From Lindgomyces ingoldianus (Eukaryota; Ascomycota; Dothideomycetes; Pleosporales; Lindgomycetaceae), in the NCBI RefSeq assembly GCF_010093535.1, contig NW_022985164.1, positions 338,142-402,141 of the forward strand: 64,000 nt of DNA. Reading direction: 5' to 3'. The translations under genes and the position numbers were made by a program. A model generated the notes under the pieces. The model worked only from the letters and a program-made list of their open reading frames with translations. It made no database searches and was not told the origin of the DNA. Positions 35,284-46,915 of the stretch are shown here, one piece after another (within the stretch, counting starts at the first letter, position 1; each line of letters starts with the position of its first letter).

Positions 35284-36480
35284 TTAACCTACCAAATCGC
35301 CCAGCGTATCCATGTACGCCATAGGCACAGTCGGCGCTCCCTCCGCAAGAAACTCCTCCTTCTTGCTGACACCAGTCAACACGGCCAGTGTGCCTCCCAG
35401 CTTGCCCTCGATGCCAAACTGGATATCCGTGTTCAACCTGTCTCCGACCATGCACGTTCTGCTCCGGTCGAAGTGGAATTTGCCCTCAATCGCATCCATC
35501 ATTGCTTGACTTGGTTTACCCAGAGCCAAAGGTTCCCGGCCTATTGCCTTAACCAAACCTGCACCAGCCGACCCTGCTCCGGGGAATAGGGAATGTGCCG
35601 TTGGAAGGGTACTGTCCGTGTTCGTCGCGAGGAACACTGCCCCGCGTTGAAGGTACTGGAATGCCGTTGCCATTTTCAGGTAATTCAAGTGGAAGTCTAG
35701 TCCACTCAGCACGATACCCACCTCAGGATCTAATGCGGAACCGTTCGCAATGTTAGTGAAATCCTCGGGTTCGATATCGCGGCGGAAAGCTGGGTCTGTG
35801 CCGCAAATATAACGAACACCTTCAGCATTAAGCTCTTGTTCGATACCCGATTCGCCAAGGACGAATACTTTGTTCTTGGGAGCCGGGAGCTTGAGGATTC
35901 GGGCGATGTAAACGGCGGCGCTGTAGGACGAACCGAAGACTTCTTCCTAGTAGCCACATTAACCAGGGGGCTTCCTCACATTTTACTGGATAACATACTT
36001 CGTTGGTTTCGATGCCCATCTTATCGAACTTCTTCTTATAATCCGCCCGAGACTTTGTGCTGTTATTCGTCACAAACACAAGTTGTTTTCCTGGACCAGT
36101 CTGTGAGAGATCTAGGGGAGCAGAGCGAAAGAACAATCTTACCTTTACTCCTCAACATTCCGATTGTCTCTGCGACTTTAGGATAGAGGTGATCTCCGGA
36201 CCAGAGGACGCCTATCCTTCTTTACAATTAGCGGGGAACCTTTCGATGCACATACTTCGGACCAATCGCCAGGCGAGTGTCTTTCTAATGTTCCTGCTTT
36301 GGGGACTCAAAAGAGAAGGGCTATTGCGCAACGTACCATCACAATCGAAGAGGAAGACCTGCGTCAAAGGCTGTCAGCGGCTGTGTTAAGAAGGGTCGGA
36401 GGCTGGACTCTCACATCGAATCTCGACAGGAACTCTTCGATACCGGCTTTGTCACCGGTCAAGTACTTTGGCGGCGACAT
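35284..36480 (-). CDS. PHO13: 4-nitrophenylphosphatase / phosphoglycolate phosphatase (HAD family)
   Basis: The enzyme is a cytosolic metabolite-repair phosphatase that clears toxic side products such as 2-phosphoglycolate-like compounds. Five exons (36480-36415, 36358-36337, 36211-36143, 36090-35999, 35946-35284) give 303 residues, the usual length. HAD motif I is FDCDGVLW (nucleophile Asp27, Asp29), split by two introns; the 22-bp exon 2 is very short. Motif II lies in FVTNNSTKSR, motif III at LGKPSQAM and motif IV in CMVGDRLNTDIQFG. The 125-bp second intron is the least certain part. The frame is kept throughout and each join restores a conserved block. Confidence 0.92.
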
Positions 36481-36761
36481 GTTTGACGCCGCTGGGTTTG
36501 CAATCGAAAATGGCTGGTGGAACGAAGAAATCGCACTGTCGCAAAAGGAAGATGGACGGCTGAAGAAATGCAATTGGTGGGGTGCTTGGCATACGGAAAA
36601 GGAAGTCGCGTATCGGAACGAAGTCCGAACGCCATCCCGACCCAGGTGTGAGACCAAACCCAGGTCCAAAGCCAAGCACCGCTCACCTTTTCTGTGAGGT
36701 ACTCTATTGATGGGGTGGGGGTCTATCTATGGCTAGATTCTTACAGCTTTGGTTCTTCTAG

Positions 36762-38528
36762 TCAGTCAACGACTATCTTCTTCTCCAGCTCCTCAAAATG
36801 TTCGAAGAAGCTCTCGAAGAGGTTGATGGCATGTTCGATATCGTGGGCACCACCAGTCTCTCTAATGCTGTGCATACTGAGCTGAGGGTTACCTAGGTCC
36901 AACGTACGAGCGCCCATTGCCGCTGAGAGCATGGGGCCGATCGTGCTGCCACATGAAGAGTCATTCCGGACAACGAACAACTGAAGTGGAACGCCTTCCT
37001 TCGAAGACGAGATGCTTGATGAGGCCTTCTTTGCGCGGCGGGCTGCCTCTTGGAGCAGCACTATTCCCGGGGAACTGGTGGCATACCGAGCGTTGGCGTT
37101 GATCTTGATGACCGTCCCCTTGTTCATCTCTGGCCGATGTTGCGATTCGTACTTGGCTGGCCAGTTGGGGTGGACACTATGAGCCATATCTGCGGAGATA
37201 AGAAATGATGTTGACAACGTTTGCTCATACGCCGTGGCTATGTCGCCCTCAAGCCTGTCGTACGACTTGTCTGAGTTGGATTCGCAAGCCGGCAATACAG
37301 AAAGACGACGAATGACGGAAGGCAGCAAATTCGAGTGCGCACCCTGAGCAGTCTGGCTGCCAATCTCTTCGTGATCAAACAGCGCAATCAATCGAATCGT
37401 TCCGTCCTTGTTCAATGAGGTTGCCGATGAAAGGGAGTTGATCAGAGCCTCAACGCTGCAGTACGACATTTCAAGGTTGTCCAACCGAGGGGAAAATATC
37501 AGCTCGTTGTTCAGGCCACCGATCACAGATTTTTGCGTGTCATAGAGCACCATTTCGAAGTCCATGATATCCGTTGCGCTCACGCCGGCTTCCTCTGCAA
37601 TGATATCCACAATGAAAGGATGGTGCCGTTGCGTTGGCGTTGCAAGAGGCTCGAATGGACCATTCTTCTTCTCGTCTTCTTTCGTTTGCTCAGTCTTACC
37701 CTGCCTATTCAGCTCTGCGGCCACCAAACCTGCGATGGGGAACAGCTGGGTCTCCTTGTTGAACTGGAAGTCTTCCTGGCGCTCTAGGTGGATGGCCAAT
37801 GTAGGGACCCTCAGAATTGGCCTGTCTACCTTGACCAAGCGCTGTTCGATTATCCCGTCCTTCGTCTTAACCATGACACGCCCCGCAATGCTCAAGTCAC
37901 GGTCGAACCAGGTATGCCATAAGCCACCCCCATACGTCTCACAAGCCACCTGCAGAAATCCATCACTCTGCCGCTTGGAAATTGGCTTGATGCGGAGACA
38001 TGGCGAATCTGTGTGTGCACCGATCATGCCGATGGGATTCCCCGCCTTCCATTTCTTACCAATGGCAAAGGCGACAATAGATGACCCATTACGTGTGAGG
38101 AAGTACTTTCCACCTGCCTGCAGAGTGGACGCCCACGAGTCACGCCCCTGGAGGATTTACTTGTCAGCACTCAGAGCATTCAGTAAATATCTCATCGTAT
38201 GACAGAAGGTCAACGCCCCACAAGACGTGCTGGCAAAGGCTTGTGCTACTTCCGGAACCAGCGGGATGATTTGACCGCGGCCAAATACGGAAGCTTCCAA
38301 AGCCATGTGGAAGGTGTGGGCGTACAAAGAAACGACATAATACACACCTGAATCTGCTTGAAGCCGGCACTCTCGAGCCGCTCTCTGACTGATTTCACGG
38401 CATGAAAAGCTGTTGTCAACCGTCAAAAACGAAGTTATATATTGTCTACAGGCGACAAACATACGGGTGGGCGAGGCATTTACAAAGGATAAGAAGTCCT
38501 CAGCGGCTTCGAGTGATGGCTTGGACAT
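36762..38528 (-). CDS. APE4: Aspartyl aminopeptidase (M18)
   Basis: A zinc aminopeptidase of the cytosol and vacuole that removes N-terminal acidic residues. Three exons (38528-38465, 38409-38348, 38147-36762; introns 55 and 200 bp) give 503 residues. M18 motifs include SPTPFHAV across splice 1, MIGAHTDSPCLRIKP (His87), YGGGLWHTWFDRDL, LFDHEEIGSQTAQGA (Glu pair), SADMAHSVHPN and RNDSSCGSTIGPM. The C-terminal HDIEHAINLFESFFEHF is typical. The 200-bp intron 2 is long; no missing coding segment is apparent across it, since QIQ joins directly to GRDSWAS. Starts are shared with a divergent promoter facing CDH1. Confidence 0.94.
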
Positions 38529-39507
38529 GGTGCGGAGAGCACACGACAGGTTGAGCGGGGTGAGGACAAAGCAGCAGCGCGTTGTTGGCTGTAGGTGCAG
38601 GAGTGATGCTGGCTTGGAACCCGTCCTCAGCATAGGATAGGTCGCGGAGGTCTGCAAAGTGGCCGCGGCTTTAAGTGTGGGGGAGAGGAGAGGTTGGTAC
38701 AGGGTTTCTGGTGAAGCGTCAAGAGCGCCCACAAGGACGACGGCAAGGGTGCTGAAACGGTCGCCTATTGGCCACCGGTCGCGGCACGCGTTGGTTGCAG
38801 ACTTCAAAACAAGCGACAAGCCAAACAACCATCGACGTGACGGCAGCACATTCACCTGCTCCCCAACGCCCACATCGCTCCCCAGCGTCGTCTTGGACAT
38901 TACTGTGATTTCATTCTCGCGAGCATTGTGTTTGCCTTGGAGCCTCGAGCGATTGTCCCTGCGTTGTTGTTGTACCCTCCGCCGCACCTTGCCTCTCCGG
39001 CCGCGTTGCCCTAGTGCGGCTCTTCTCGCAGCGACCCCAAGAGTCCCGAGCTCAGCAAAACAACCACCATATTCCTGTCACCACCCGCGTCCGCTCCGCC
39101 CGCCTGCACACGCCATCCGCACCAAACTCTGCCATGTGCCAAACGTTGGATTAAGCATTAATACAAACACTGTTGTCGATTGCTGCGTGGGTGTTGAAGC
39201 CCGTCGTTGTCTGGGAGTGGGCGGCCGTCCCAGGGGCACTCGGCCAATTCACTTCACTTTCACCTCCTCTCAACACCGCCAAATCGTCGCGCTCGCCGCT
39301 TCAGAGCCTCTGATTCGCTCACCACCGAACCCTCAAGATCACGCTGTCGCCGCTAGAACCCTGACCGCCAAACCACGACCGGCCCCGACCGCAGAGCTTA
39401 AAGCGCCCGCCTCGTCGCGTCCATCACCTTCATACCAACTTCACTCTTGGGGACTTGGGGACTTACAGTTGTTGCAATTGAGGGAGTCTCAGAGGCTCTA
39501 ACAAGCC
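38529..39507. other. Bidirectional promoter between APE4 and CDH1
   Basis: About 980 bp. A plus frame at 38659-39501 is open but compositionally biased and domain-free. The last 360 bases or so before CDH1 contain no plus-strand ATG and are C-rich, suggesting a 5' leader. Confidence 0.45.
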
Positions 39508-41515
39508 ATGCAGGACCAAATCGAGGTGCCCGTCCCGTCGACGGAGAAGGTCACCGAAGAGATGCGCACTCCGACTCTTATCTCTCCGCCAGAGTCGAAG
39601 ACGCCGCCGACAACTCATAAGCGCCACCAGGCCGAGTTTGTGCGCAATGGAAACGATCGAGGATCGGAACCGGTGGATGCGACTGCCTTGTCTCGCGCTC
39701 TCGAGCAGTTCGAGCAAGCAGGTCGAGTTCGTGAGCGCACGCCGAATGCGAGCCCGAGCAGGAAGCGGCCGCGCATCTATGGCGACAGGTATGTGGACCA
39801 TGGAACGAACGTCTTGAGCAATTGGCTAATGCCGGGCACAGATTCATCCCAAACCGCTCAGGGCAAGATCTTCAGGCCAGCTTCTCCCTGCTTCACGAGG
39901 ATGGCTCTCCAGCGACTCCGTCGCGATCTGCCAGGCGAACGCCGCACAATGAACTCCACTTCCAGCGAAGTAAGATGCCAGCATTGAATCCAAAGGCCAC
40001 AGGAGAAGATGCTAACGATTCAGCAGCTGAGGAAGCCAACCGAACGTACTCGGCTGTGCTCCGCCAGGAGATGTTCGAGTCTACCATCCCGCAGGCGATG
40101 CCACAGAACCTTTCACCAACGGAGAGCGCTTCTTTGCGCCATTCTGGCCGATCGCACACCCCACCTGCGCGAACGACGTCTACCCTTCCAGCTCCGGCGT
40201 TGACCCCATCAACCCCGCACAAGAATCTCTTCTCGTATCAGTCTTCGCGACATAGCTACTCCGGTCAGCCAACGCCATCGCGCACACCACAGAGCCGACA
40301 CGGTATCAATCTCAATGCGCGCTCCGAGATTTATAGCTTGTCTCCAGTCAAGTACAGCAGTCAGCGTATGCTACTGAGTCCCCAGAAGACGCCGAGGGCT
40401 GTGGCCAAAGTGCCATACAAGGTCTTGGATGCACCGGATCTAGCTGATGACTTCTATCTCAACCTGGTTGATTGGGGCAGCCAGAACACCCTTGGAGTGG
40501 GACTTGGATCTTGCGTGTACATGTGGAATTCGAGCACTGGACGTGTGACGAAGCTGTGCGAACTGAACGATGACACAGTCACGAGTGTCAACTGGATCCA
40601 GCGGGTAAGCTTTCCATTGTTCTCCTCCTTGGATTGGGTATGGACTAATTTATGCAGGGCTCGCACATTGCGATCGGCACTAATAGAGGCTACGTGCAGA
40701 TTTGGGATGCCCACTCCCAGCGTCGTCTCCGCACCATGATGGGTCACACAGCTCGTGTCGGTGCCCTTGCATGGAATGAGCACATCCTCACTTCAGGCTC
40801 CCGAGATCGGACGATCTATCACCGTGATGTGCGATCACCTGACCAGTGGCTCCGGAAGCTCGTTGGTCATAAACAGGAAGTTTGCGGTCTCAAATGGAAC
40901 ACTAACGATGGCCAACTTGCTAGTGGAGGCAACGACAACAAGTTGATGGTCTGGGAGAACCTGAACGCTGAGCCCACCTTCAAGTGGAGCGAGCACCAAG
41001 CGGCCGTCAAAGCTATTGCATGGAGCCCTCACCAGCGAGGGCTTCTCGCTAGTGGCGGGGGTACTGCAGACCGAACGATCAAGTTTTGGAATACCCTAAT
41101 CTCCGATAGTGGACCTTCCGCTGCTGCTTTGGCTGCTGCTGCGTCTGCGTCTGCTGCATCAGTTCCTGGATTGGGCAGTGCCCCAAGTTCTCCGACTGCC
41201 CCAGCAAACTTGCTGAACAGCTTAGACACCGGCAGTCAAGTCTGCAATCTCGCCTGGTCCCGCAACAGCAACGAAATTGTGTCCACCCACGGTTACAGCC
41301 AAAACCAAATCATCGTGTGGAAGTATCCGAGCATGCAGCAGGTAGTCTCCTTGACCGGCCACACCTACCGTGTTTTGTATCTTGCCATGAGCCCGGACGG
41401 CCAAGTCATCGTCACTGGAGCAGGTGACGAGACCCTCCGATTCTGGAACGCTTTCAAGAAGAAGGAACGAAGCGGTGGCCTCAGTAACATGGACAACTGG
41501 GGAGTGATCCGATAA
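39508..41515 (+). CDS. CDH1: APC/C activator, Cdh1/Fizzy-related WD40 protein
   Basis: The protein brings substrates to the anaphase-promoting complex in late mitosis and G1. Four exons (39508-39788, 39842-39969, 40024-40604, 40658-41515; introns 53, 54 and 53 bp) give 615 residues. The C-box DRFIPNR (93-99) is created by the first splice. Intron 2 is in frame (54 bp) and could be missed, but it has GTAAGA, a GCTAAC branch and TTCAG; removing it gives HFQRTAEEANRTYS. The KVLDAPDLADDFYLNLVDW block marks the start of seven WD40 blades, among them HTARVGALAWN, HKQEVCGLKWN and HTYRVLYLAMSPDG. An Ala-rich insert lies in blade 5. The end is GVIR, the Ile-Arg tail that docks on the APC/C. Confidence 0.95.
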
Positions 41516-42472
41516 ATCACTTATTCTTTCGATGGATCCATCGTGCTTATCCATCGGCGTGCTGCTCTCTTGAGCTACGTAGGCTACCTCATCTTGACGG
41601 CTCAGTCCTTGATGAATCTTGACCACGCCCGCTAGGGATGCGACGAAAAATCTCCCCTTACCTTTTCGCCCAAGCCGTACTCCCCTACCCATATCCATCT
41701 AGACTGCGTCGACTTCTATCGCCGCCGGATGTACTCAACCGCTTCGCTCTTTCAATACCCTACTTTGCATGGACAATCTGAGATAGTCCGTCGAATCTTT
41801 TTCTCTCAGGACTGCATAAAATTTCTTCAATTTCTCAAGCATGAACGCATGGAACGGTGTTCGTGGCGTTCGGGTGGTGGTTAGGAACTTCGGATACCAA
41901 ACTCTGCTTCTTGTCTCTGCATCTGCATGTTTCGGATCTGGGCGTTAGCTTCTTTTGCGATCTCAACCGAATGCCCATGTTCGATTTCTTTCGAGAGTGT
42001 CATAGGAACCTAGTTGGTTCTTTGATCTCATGAATATTTCGAATCTGTCATCGTGAATCAATCATGATGGGTGGCCATGCTGGCTGTTGTGCTTTGGCTA
42101 CTTTTAGGCTGAGGTTGGAGTTACGGGCAGGTTGTGCCAGGTGGTGGGGTGGCTGGGTGGCTGGTTGGCCCTGGGCATTAACGACCTCCGTGTAGCATAA
42201 TTCAAGATACCAACGATTTCTCGATTACTTAAATGAGCTTCTTATATGCTGATGTGATAGTGGACTTTCGACTCCTGAATCCCGTAGAACATATCATGCT
42301 AATGTGCCGGCAAGATTCAGCTCTTCAAAGCAGGCTTGCTCTGCTCATTTTAAGATTAAGTAACCTGTACATGGCATTCTAGATGGGTTATTTGCAGGAC
42401 ATTAGTGTCTTTGCGCTGAGGGACAAATAATTTAAAAACCAGAAGCCGTTCGCAACGGATCCTCTGACCTAG
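41516..42472. other. Intergenic region, becoming AT-rich
   Basis: The first part is the CDH1 3' region. From about 42180 the sequence becomes AT-rich and remains so into the accessory island. No gene is supported. Confidence 0.4.
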
Positions 42473-42928
42473 ATTCCTGACGAGCTTCTTGCTAAGGTCG
42501 TTGGATTCATCAATCTTGAACCTAGGCCTTTTTAGACCTGGTATGGTTTGTGACTAGTTTCCTCTACTACTAGGAGAGCCACCAAAGTTGTTTTGTATCG
42601 TAGCTATTGATGTCGATGGGACTGGACATCTATGTCATTCATTACTATCTTAATTAAACGGTCATATCTTCCATGTCCTGTCAAAGAGATTAAAGAGATA
42701 TACAAGTGGGAAGGTGAAGTTGCCAATCAATCCTTTCATCAACGCGATGTTGCCGCCACTAGAAACATTCTAACCCGTGGTAGAATGCTGTCTGCTTTCG
42801 TAAAAGTAGTTTGGCAGAGAAAGAGACCCCGAGGTTTGTTCAAGAGCATCGCAAGCACATTTCCCCACCGTCTTGTGTGGGGTTATGTGCCTGGTTACGA
42901 GTCCCACCTTGATGAAAGCCTGTTTTAG
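42473..42928 (+). pseudogene. F-box protein relic
   Basis: The frame from 42473 reads IPDELLAKVVGFINLEP, the opening of an F-box, like the intact NLPDELLLKIIS of the neighbouring gene. Two stops follow in the same frame (TAG 42533-42535 and TGA 42551-42553), with F-box-like residues resuming after them (LVSSTTRRATKVVLY). A second open stretch, in another frame, runs from 42632 to 42928. It contains KEIYKWEGEVANQSFHQRD and could be the continuation after a frameshift. There is no intact start. It lies in AT-rich DNA about 700 bp before a complete F-box gene. That the two parts belong together is inference. Confidence 0.5.
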
Positions 42929-43654
42929 GTTTTGAGGGGACAAGATTTGGACAATATTGAAGTCGGCAATCGAATAGTATCGTCGAATGGATTAGAACGA
43001 GGCCAGGGCAGAGAAAGGGATGAATTGCACGACTTGGAAGCCAGAGTGTATTTTCGCGGAATAGACTTTCACTCACGCAAATGAGGCTCTCAAGGCAAGA
43101 TTATTATGTAAGTCTTCCTCGTAGGTTCGGATCCCGATGCGTACCTTGGTTCACTGGGACCAAATCATACTTCCCGGACGGTGACCATGTACGCACAGAC
43201 CCACATCTAACCTCCGATGGTTTGAGATTGCCAAATACAATTGCTGGGTGTTCGCAAAATATTTCGATATTTTACATTCCCAGGCACTATACAGCCTAAA
43301 ATAAGCTCTTTCGCGACTTGTCCAAGTATTTGCAAACGAAAGAGCTTGAATAGGAAACTGTACCCCCAGTACCTCCACGACGACCACTGTCTCTTCGTCC
43401 GATTAGACTTGCTTCATGATGATTTCTCGTAGAACGATGAGAAATTGTGTGACCCCAATCCCATACATTAACCACGGGTTAGCTCGAAATGACTGTCTAT
43501 CCCGTCATTCAAATCCACGCTTGGTAGCGAAGTTCGAATCCCTTAAGGACCCTCGGTATATAAACCCATGATTCATCTTCACCTCCCTGGGCGTGTCCAC
43601 TGAACACCCCAAGTGGCTTCGGCTCGCTTGACTGCGAAATACCACCAAGGTGAC
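42929..43654. other. Intergenic region before the F-box gene
   Basis: AT-rich, no supported gene. A B-box-like GTTCGAATCCC near 43533 has no matching tRNA fold. A TATA box sits at 43557. Confidence 0.4.
43557..43564 (+). promoter_or_regulatory. TATA box of the F-box gene
   Basis: TATATAAA lies 91 bases upstream of ATG 43655. Confidence 0.5.
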
Positions 43655-45271
43655 ATGACCCCTATAGTTTCCTGTACCCCTGCCACGATGACGACCTCCT
43701 CCAAGCAACGGTTTGAGGAAGACGCAGACGACCCGGAAGCTCCACACTGCAGACACCATCCCGTTTCAATAAAGCCTCGAGCTTCCGAAAAATGGCCTGT
43801 AAAGATAATACATAATCTCGCAAACGTAGCTGCCGAAGACGCTAGCTACCCGGAAGTCCCATACCTCAAACACCGTCAGGACTCCATGCCTCCTCAACCC
43901 TCCAAAAATCAAGCTGCGAGGTCAATACAGAATCTCCCGGACGAATTACTCTTGAAGATAATTTCCTCAATACCTGATGGTGGACAACCTCTGGCGCTCT
44001 ACCGCCAGCTGTCTCTTGTATCCCGTTCCTTCTATCGAGTCACGGCGACCCCGTTGTGGCGTAAGTATGAACATCGATGGGGAAAATACTTGACTCCATA
44101 CATATGCACCCTTATGGAACGTCCGGATCTCGCGGACCTAGTCAAAGAGGTGAAAAGCGAGAACGATTGGGGGATATTGGAACGAAGTCCACAAGGTCGC
44201 AACCAACAAGAGCGGGAAGCTATCTTTCAGAACCTCAAGGAGCTCGGCATCCCAAAAGCATCCATGTGGGCTAAGCAGTTTGAAAATGGTGAAGACGTAT
44301 TGGATGACTTAGAGCTAGCATTACTCCTCTGTCAAACCCGGAATTTAGAAACACTTAGAGTTACCATTGGCAGTCGTATTCCAAGCAATCAAGGACGTGG
44401 AACCCTTAGTTTCAAATCATACCCCTCATACCTGGAGCCTTTGATGTATGCCGCTTGTGGAATCCCTTATGGTCGAGTCCACCAATTCAATTCCCTGCAA
44501 CGGCTCAGACTAAACATGAAAACCACGGTTATGGGACGCGTATCCTGCCTGTTCAGACTTCCCTCTCTCTTGGAGCTTGATATTGAGGATTTACACATAT
44601 GGAACCTAGCTTTTATCCACCAACCCGACTGCAACGTCATATTGGAGAAATGGAATTGCCCTCCATCGTTCTCATCTATTGTCAGTCTCAGATTCTGGAA
44701 TTGCACAATCCCCAAGGAAACGGTGGACCGGGCCATACGCTCTTGCAAGGCATTAAAGATATTTTCGTTCTACGGATCTGCTGGCAACGGGTGGTACGCG
44801 TCCCTTACCAACTCTCTCGGCGCTCATATCACATCGCTACAATTCGTTCGAATCCAGCCCGATATAATGGGATCTCATGCAGACCAATTCGGTCCTTTCA
44901 AGGATTTCAAACAACTGAGGTATTTATCTGCTTCCATGTATCTCCTACTTGGCCTGCCTGCATTTGAGAAACGAAATGACGACACCAAGCTCCCCGACTT
45001 CAATGACCTCCTCCCTACGAGCCTCGAAACTCTAGCCTTGGATATGCCCTTGAGACTTGAAAGGAAAATCGCAAAGTGGACCGTATTGTATAAAGCGCTG
45101 CTCCCCATTGGTACAAGCAAACCTGAACCTCTCCACATCAAACATATCTTCGTGCGTTCGAGAGGAGTGAAGCTTTCCGCTTTTGCGAAATTCAAACAGG
45201 CGTTTGCGGAGCGGGGTGTCAATTTTGATCACAAGGTTGTAGGTGGGTTGATTAATATTCTTCTAAGGTGA
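43655..45271 (+). CDS. F-box domain protein
   Basis: One exon encodes 538 residues. The F-box begins near residue 93 (NLPDELLLKIISSI..ALYRQLSLVSRSFYRVTATPLW) and should bind Skp1 in an SCF ubiquitin ligase. The remainder has leucine-spaced strands (SLQRLRLNMK, SLLELDIEDL, SIVSLRFWNC, SLETLALDM), consistent with an irregular LRR fold and a substrate-binding role. The N-terminus carries a 39-residue (117-bp) tandem duplication in which the end of the unit overlaps the first F-box residues. The first ATG is at 43655; the frame is open earlier only from a GTG. The TGA stop lies inside a consensus donor (AG/GTGAGT), and the same frame continues open to 45661, so a longer protein with an acidic tail is possible. 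Many paralogues of this kind occur in ascomycetes; no target is known. Confidence 0.85.
   Translation: MTPIVSCTPATMTTSSKQRFEEDADDPEAPHCRHHPVSIKPRASEKWPVKIIHNLANVAAEDASYPEVPYLKHRQDSMPPQPSKNQAARSIQNLPDELLLKIISSIPDGGQPLALYRQLSLVSRSFYRVTATPLWRKYEHRWGKYLTPYICTLMERPDLADLVKEVKSENDWGILERSPQGRNQQEREAIFQNLKELGIPKASMWAKQFENGEDVLDDLELALLLCQTRNLETLRVTIGSRIPSNQGRGTLSFKSYPSYLEPLMYAACGIPYGRVHQFNSLQRLRLNMKTTVMGRVSCLFRLPSLLELDIEDLHIWNLAFIHQPDCNVILEKWNCPPSFSSIVSLRFWNCTIPKETVDRAIRSCKALKIFSFYGSAGNGWYASLTNSLGAHITSLQFVRIQPDIMGSHADQFGPFKDFKQLRYLSASMYLLLGLPAFEKRNDDTKLPDFNDLLPTSLETLALDMPLRLERKIAKWTVLYKALLPIGTSKPEPLHIKHIFVRSRGVKLSAFAKFKQAFAERGVNFDHKVVGGLINILLR
43731..43964 (+). repeat. 117-bp tandem duplication inside the F-box gene
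   Basis: ACCCGGAAG occurs at 43731 and again at 43848. The encoded units align residue by residue at an offset of 39: DPEAP/YPEVP at their starts and IIHNLA/SIQNLP at their ends. Confidence 0.8.
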
Positions 45272-45661
45272 GTGTGGTGTCTAATGAATGGGTCAGAATG
45301 TCGGGACGATGATCTTTATACGTTAGTCGATGGGATGGATAGTGACGATGACGATGACGATGATGATGACGATAGCGACGACGATGGCGATGGCGATGAC
45401 GGTGACGATGAATCTGAGCCTGACCATGACTATCAACCTGATTTCGACGAGTCGAATAGCACCAAAGAGTCGGACATAGAAGAGCCGGCTAACGAAGAGT
45501 TGGACAACGAAGAGTCGAACAACGATGAACATCACGAAGACGGACACCAAGATGACGAGCCGCACTATAGTCGGCAATATTCATATCGTCAGGTTTCCAG
45601 TGCATACGAACTCGACCATGTTCCTGGGCCTCTCAGATACTGGTCCGACGGTGGTGAGTGA
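45272..45661 (+). other. Acidic open frame, possible second exon of the F-box gene
   Basis: The frame follows the F-box stop directly, in the same phase. It encodes a run of Asp (a GAT/GAC repeat), then an acidic Glu/Asp/Asn stretch and a tail containing SYRQVSSAYELDHVPG. Removing 45268-45342 (75 bp, GTGAGT to GATAG) joins it in frame to give 643 residues. The branch site is weak, so this remains a hypothesis. Confidence 0.4.
45343..45411 (+). repeat. GAT/GAC trinucleotide repeat
   Basis: An imperfect microsatellite of GATGAC units coding for poly-Asp in the frame downstream of the F-box gene. Confidence 0.85.
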
Positions 45662-46915
45662 AGCATTCCAGAAAATATTAGTTATGTAGCATCTGGTTTG
45701 ATATTAAATGAAGTTCCGCTCATGTTAAGTTCGATTTGAGGTTCGGCTTGCGTCATGTGGCGGTCTAGGGACAGTCTCGATTGATGCCCAAATTCTTGGG
45801 GCATTTTTCATGCCCTCTCTTGAGTGCTGTATCCACTGGCCTTCATCGGGTCGCTCTCCTAGTCAAACAAACTCAACTATTTCATGAAATTTCCACAGCT
45901 ATATAACGCTCTGTAAGAATTTCTCCAAATGTGCATGCGCACGCGCCGCGGAATACTCATGTTCCCGTGTGACCTGCCTAGTCTGAAAATACATTCAGAT
46001 TGAACCACCTATATGTACATTATCATTACCTCACTTCGACACACCAACAATAGACATGGCTACGAATCGCCCTCCATGGAACTACACTCTAAGGACATTA
46101 CCACAGACTATGTCTCCAGTCGAACCCCCTTCCCAGATTTACCAAAGAATCAGTGTTCGATATGGGTGGGTTATTTTTGGAGGCCATCTACGCACCCAGG
46201 GGTAAATGGGAGGAGAAGGCAAGAAATGCTCGTAGTGGCGGAGGAAATTTATTAGCCTTTCGCATTTGTGGACCATATTGTGAAATGCGATTGTTTATAA
46301 TCACGCCAGGACCGAGCGTTCTTAGCACAATAGTCTCGCTGTTGACATAAGAAGCCATACACAGGCACAACCTGTAGTCGTAGAATGAAACTTACAACGG
46401 AATATGACAAGAATCAGATCAAAATATGCGACGAACGTCGGCACTATCTAAACTTTCTTTGTAACTCCAGTAAAGAAGTTAATTAGGTTAAGCTCATTCT
46501 AGCCATGTTCTGTGATATAGGTCACTATGCTGCACCGTCTAACAACATGTGGTAATGCGCTGAACAAATCCACACTAAATTTAAGACAAATCTTGGCATG
46601 GCTTAAGCCTTCGGTATAATGTCAGCAAGAGATTTCTTAGATCAAATCTATTCCTGTCATTACGTGATACATGATGACATGCCGTAATGCCTTATATCAT
46701 CTGTCAACGTATAGAACAAGACTGGAGGCGTAGGGACCACTTGCTCTGAAATACTATCGAGGACGAAATAATCTCACTATATGTGCCACGCCGCTTGTAC
46801 CTCTATTATTCTCTGTTCCATTACTCCCCCAAGATACACACTGACACACTATTCTCTCTCCCCCTCTTACCCCAATTCCTTTTCTTCGCCTTCATCCAAA
46901 ATCCCATCTTCTCCT
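45662..46915. other. AT-rich intergenic region
   Basis: About 1.25 kb without a supported gene. A short frame starting near 46056 (MATNRPPW..) stops after about 49 codons. The composition resembles decayed DNA. Confidence 0.4.

Noticed and set aside
38659..39501. 280-codon open frame between APE4 and CDH1
   Set aside because: Low-complexity Arg/Ser/Pro text with no domain, overlapping the APE4 5' part and the CDH1 leader.
43470..43560. Second tRNA-like stretch with GTTCGAATCCC
   Set aside because: Only the B box fits; no T-stem or acceptor stem can be drawn.
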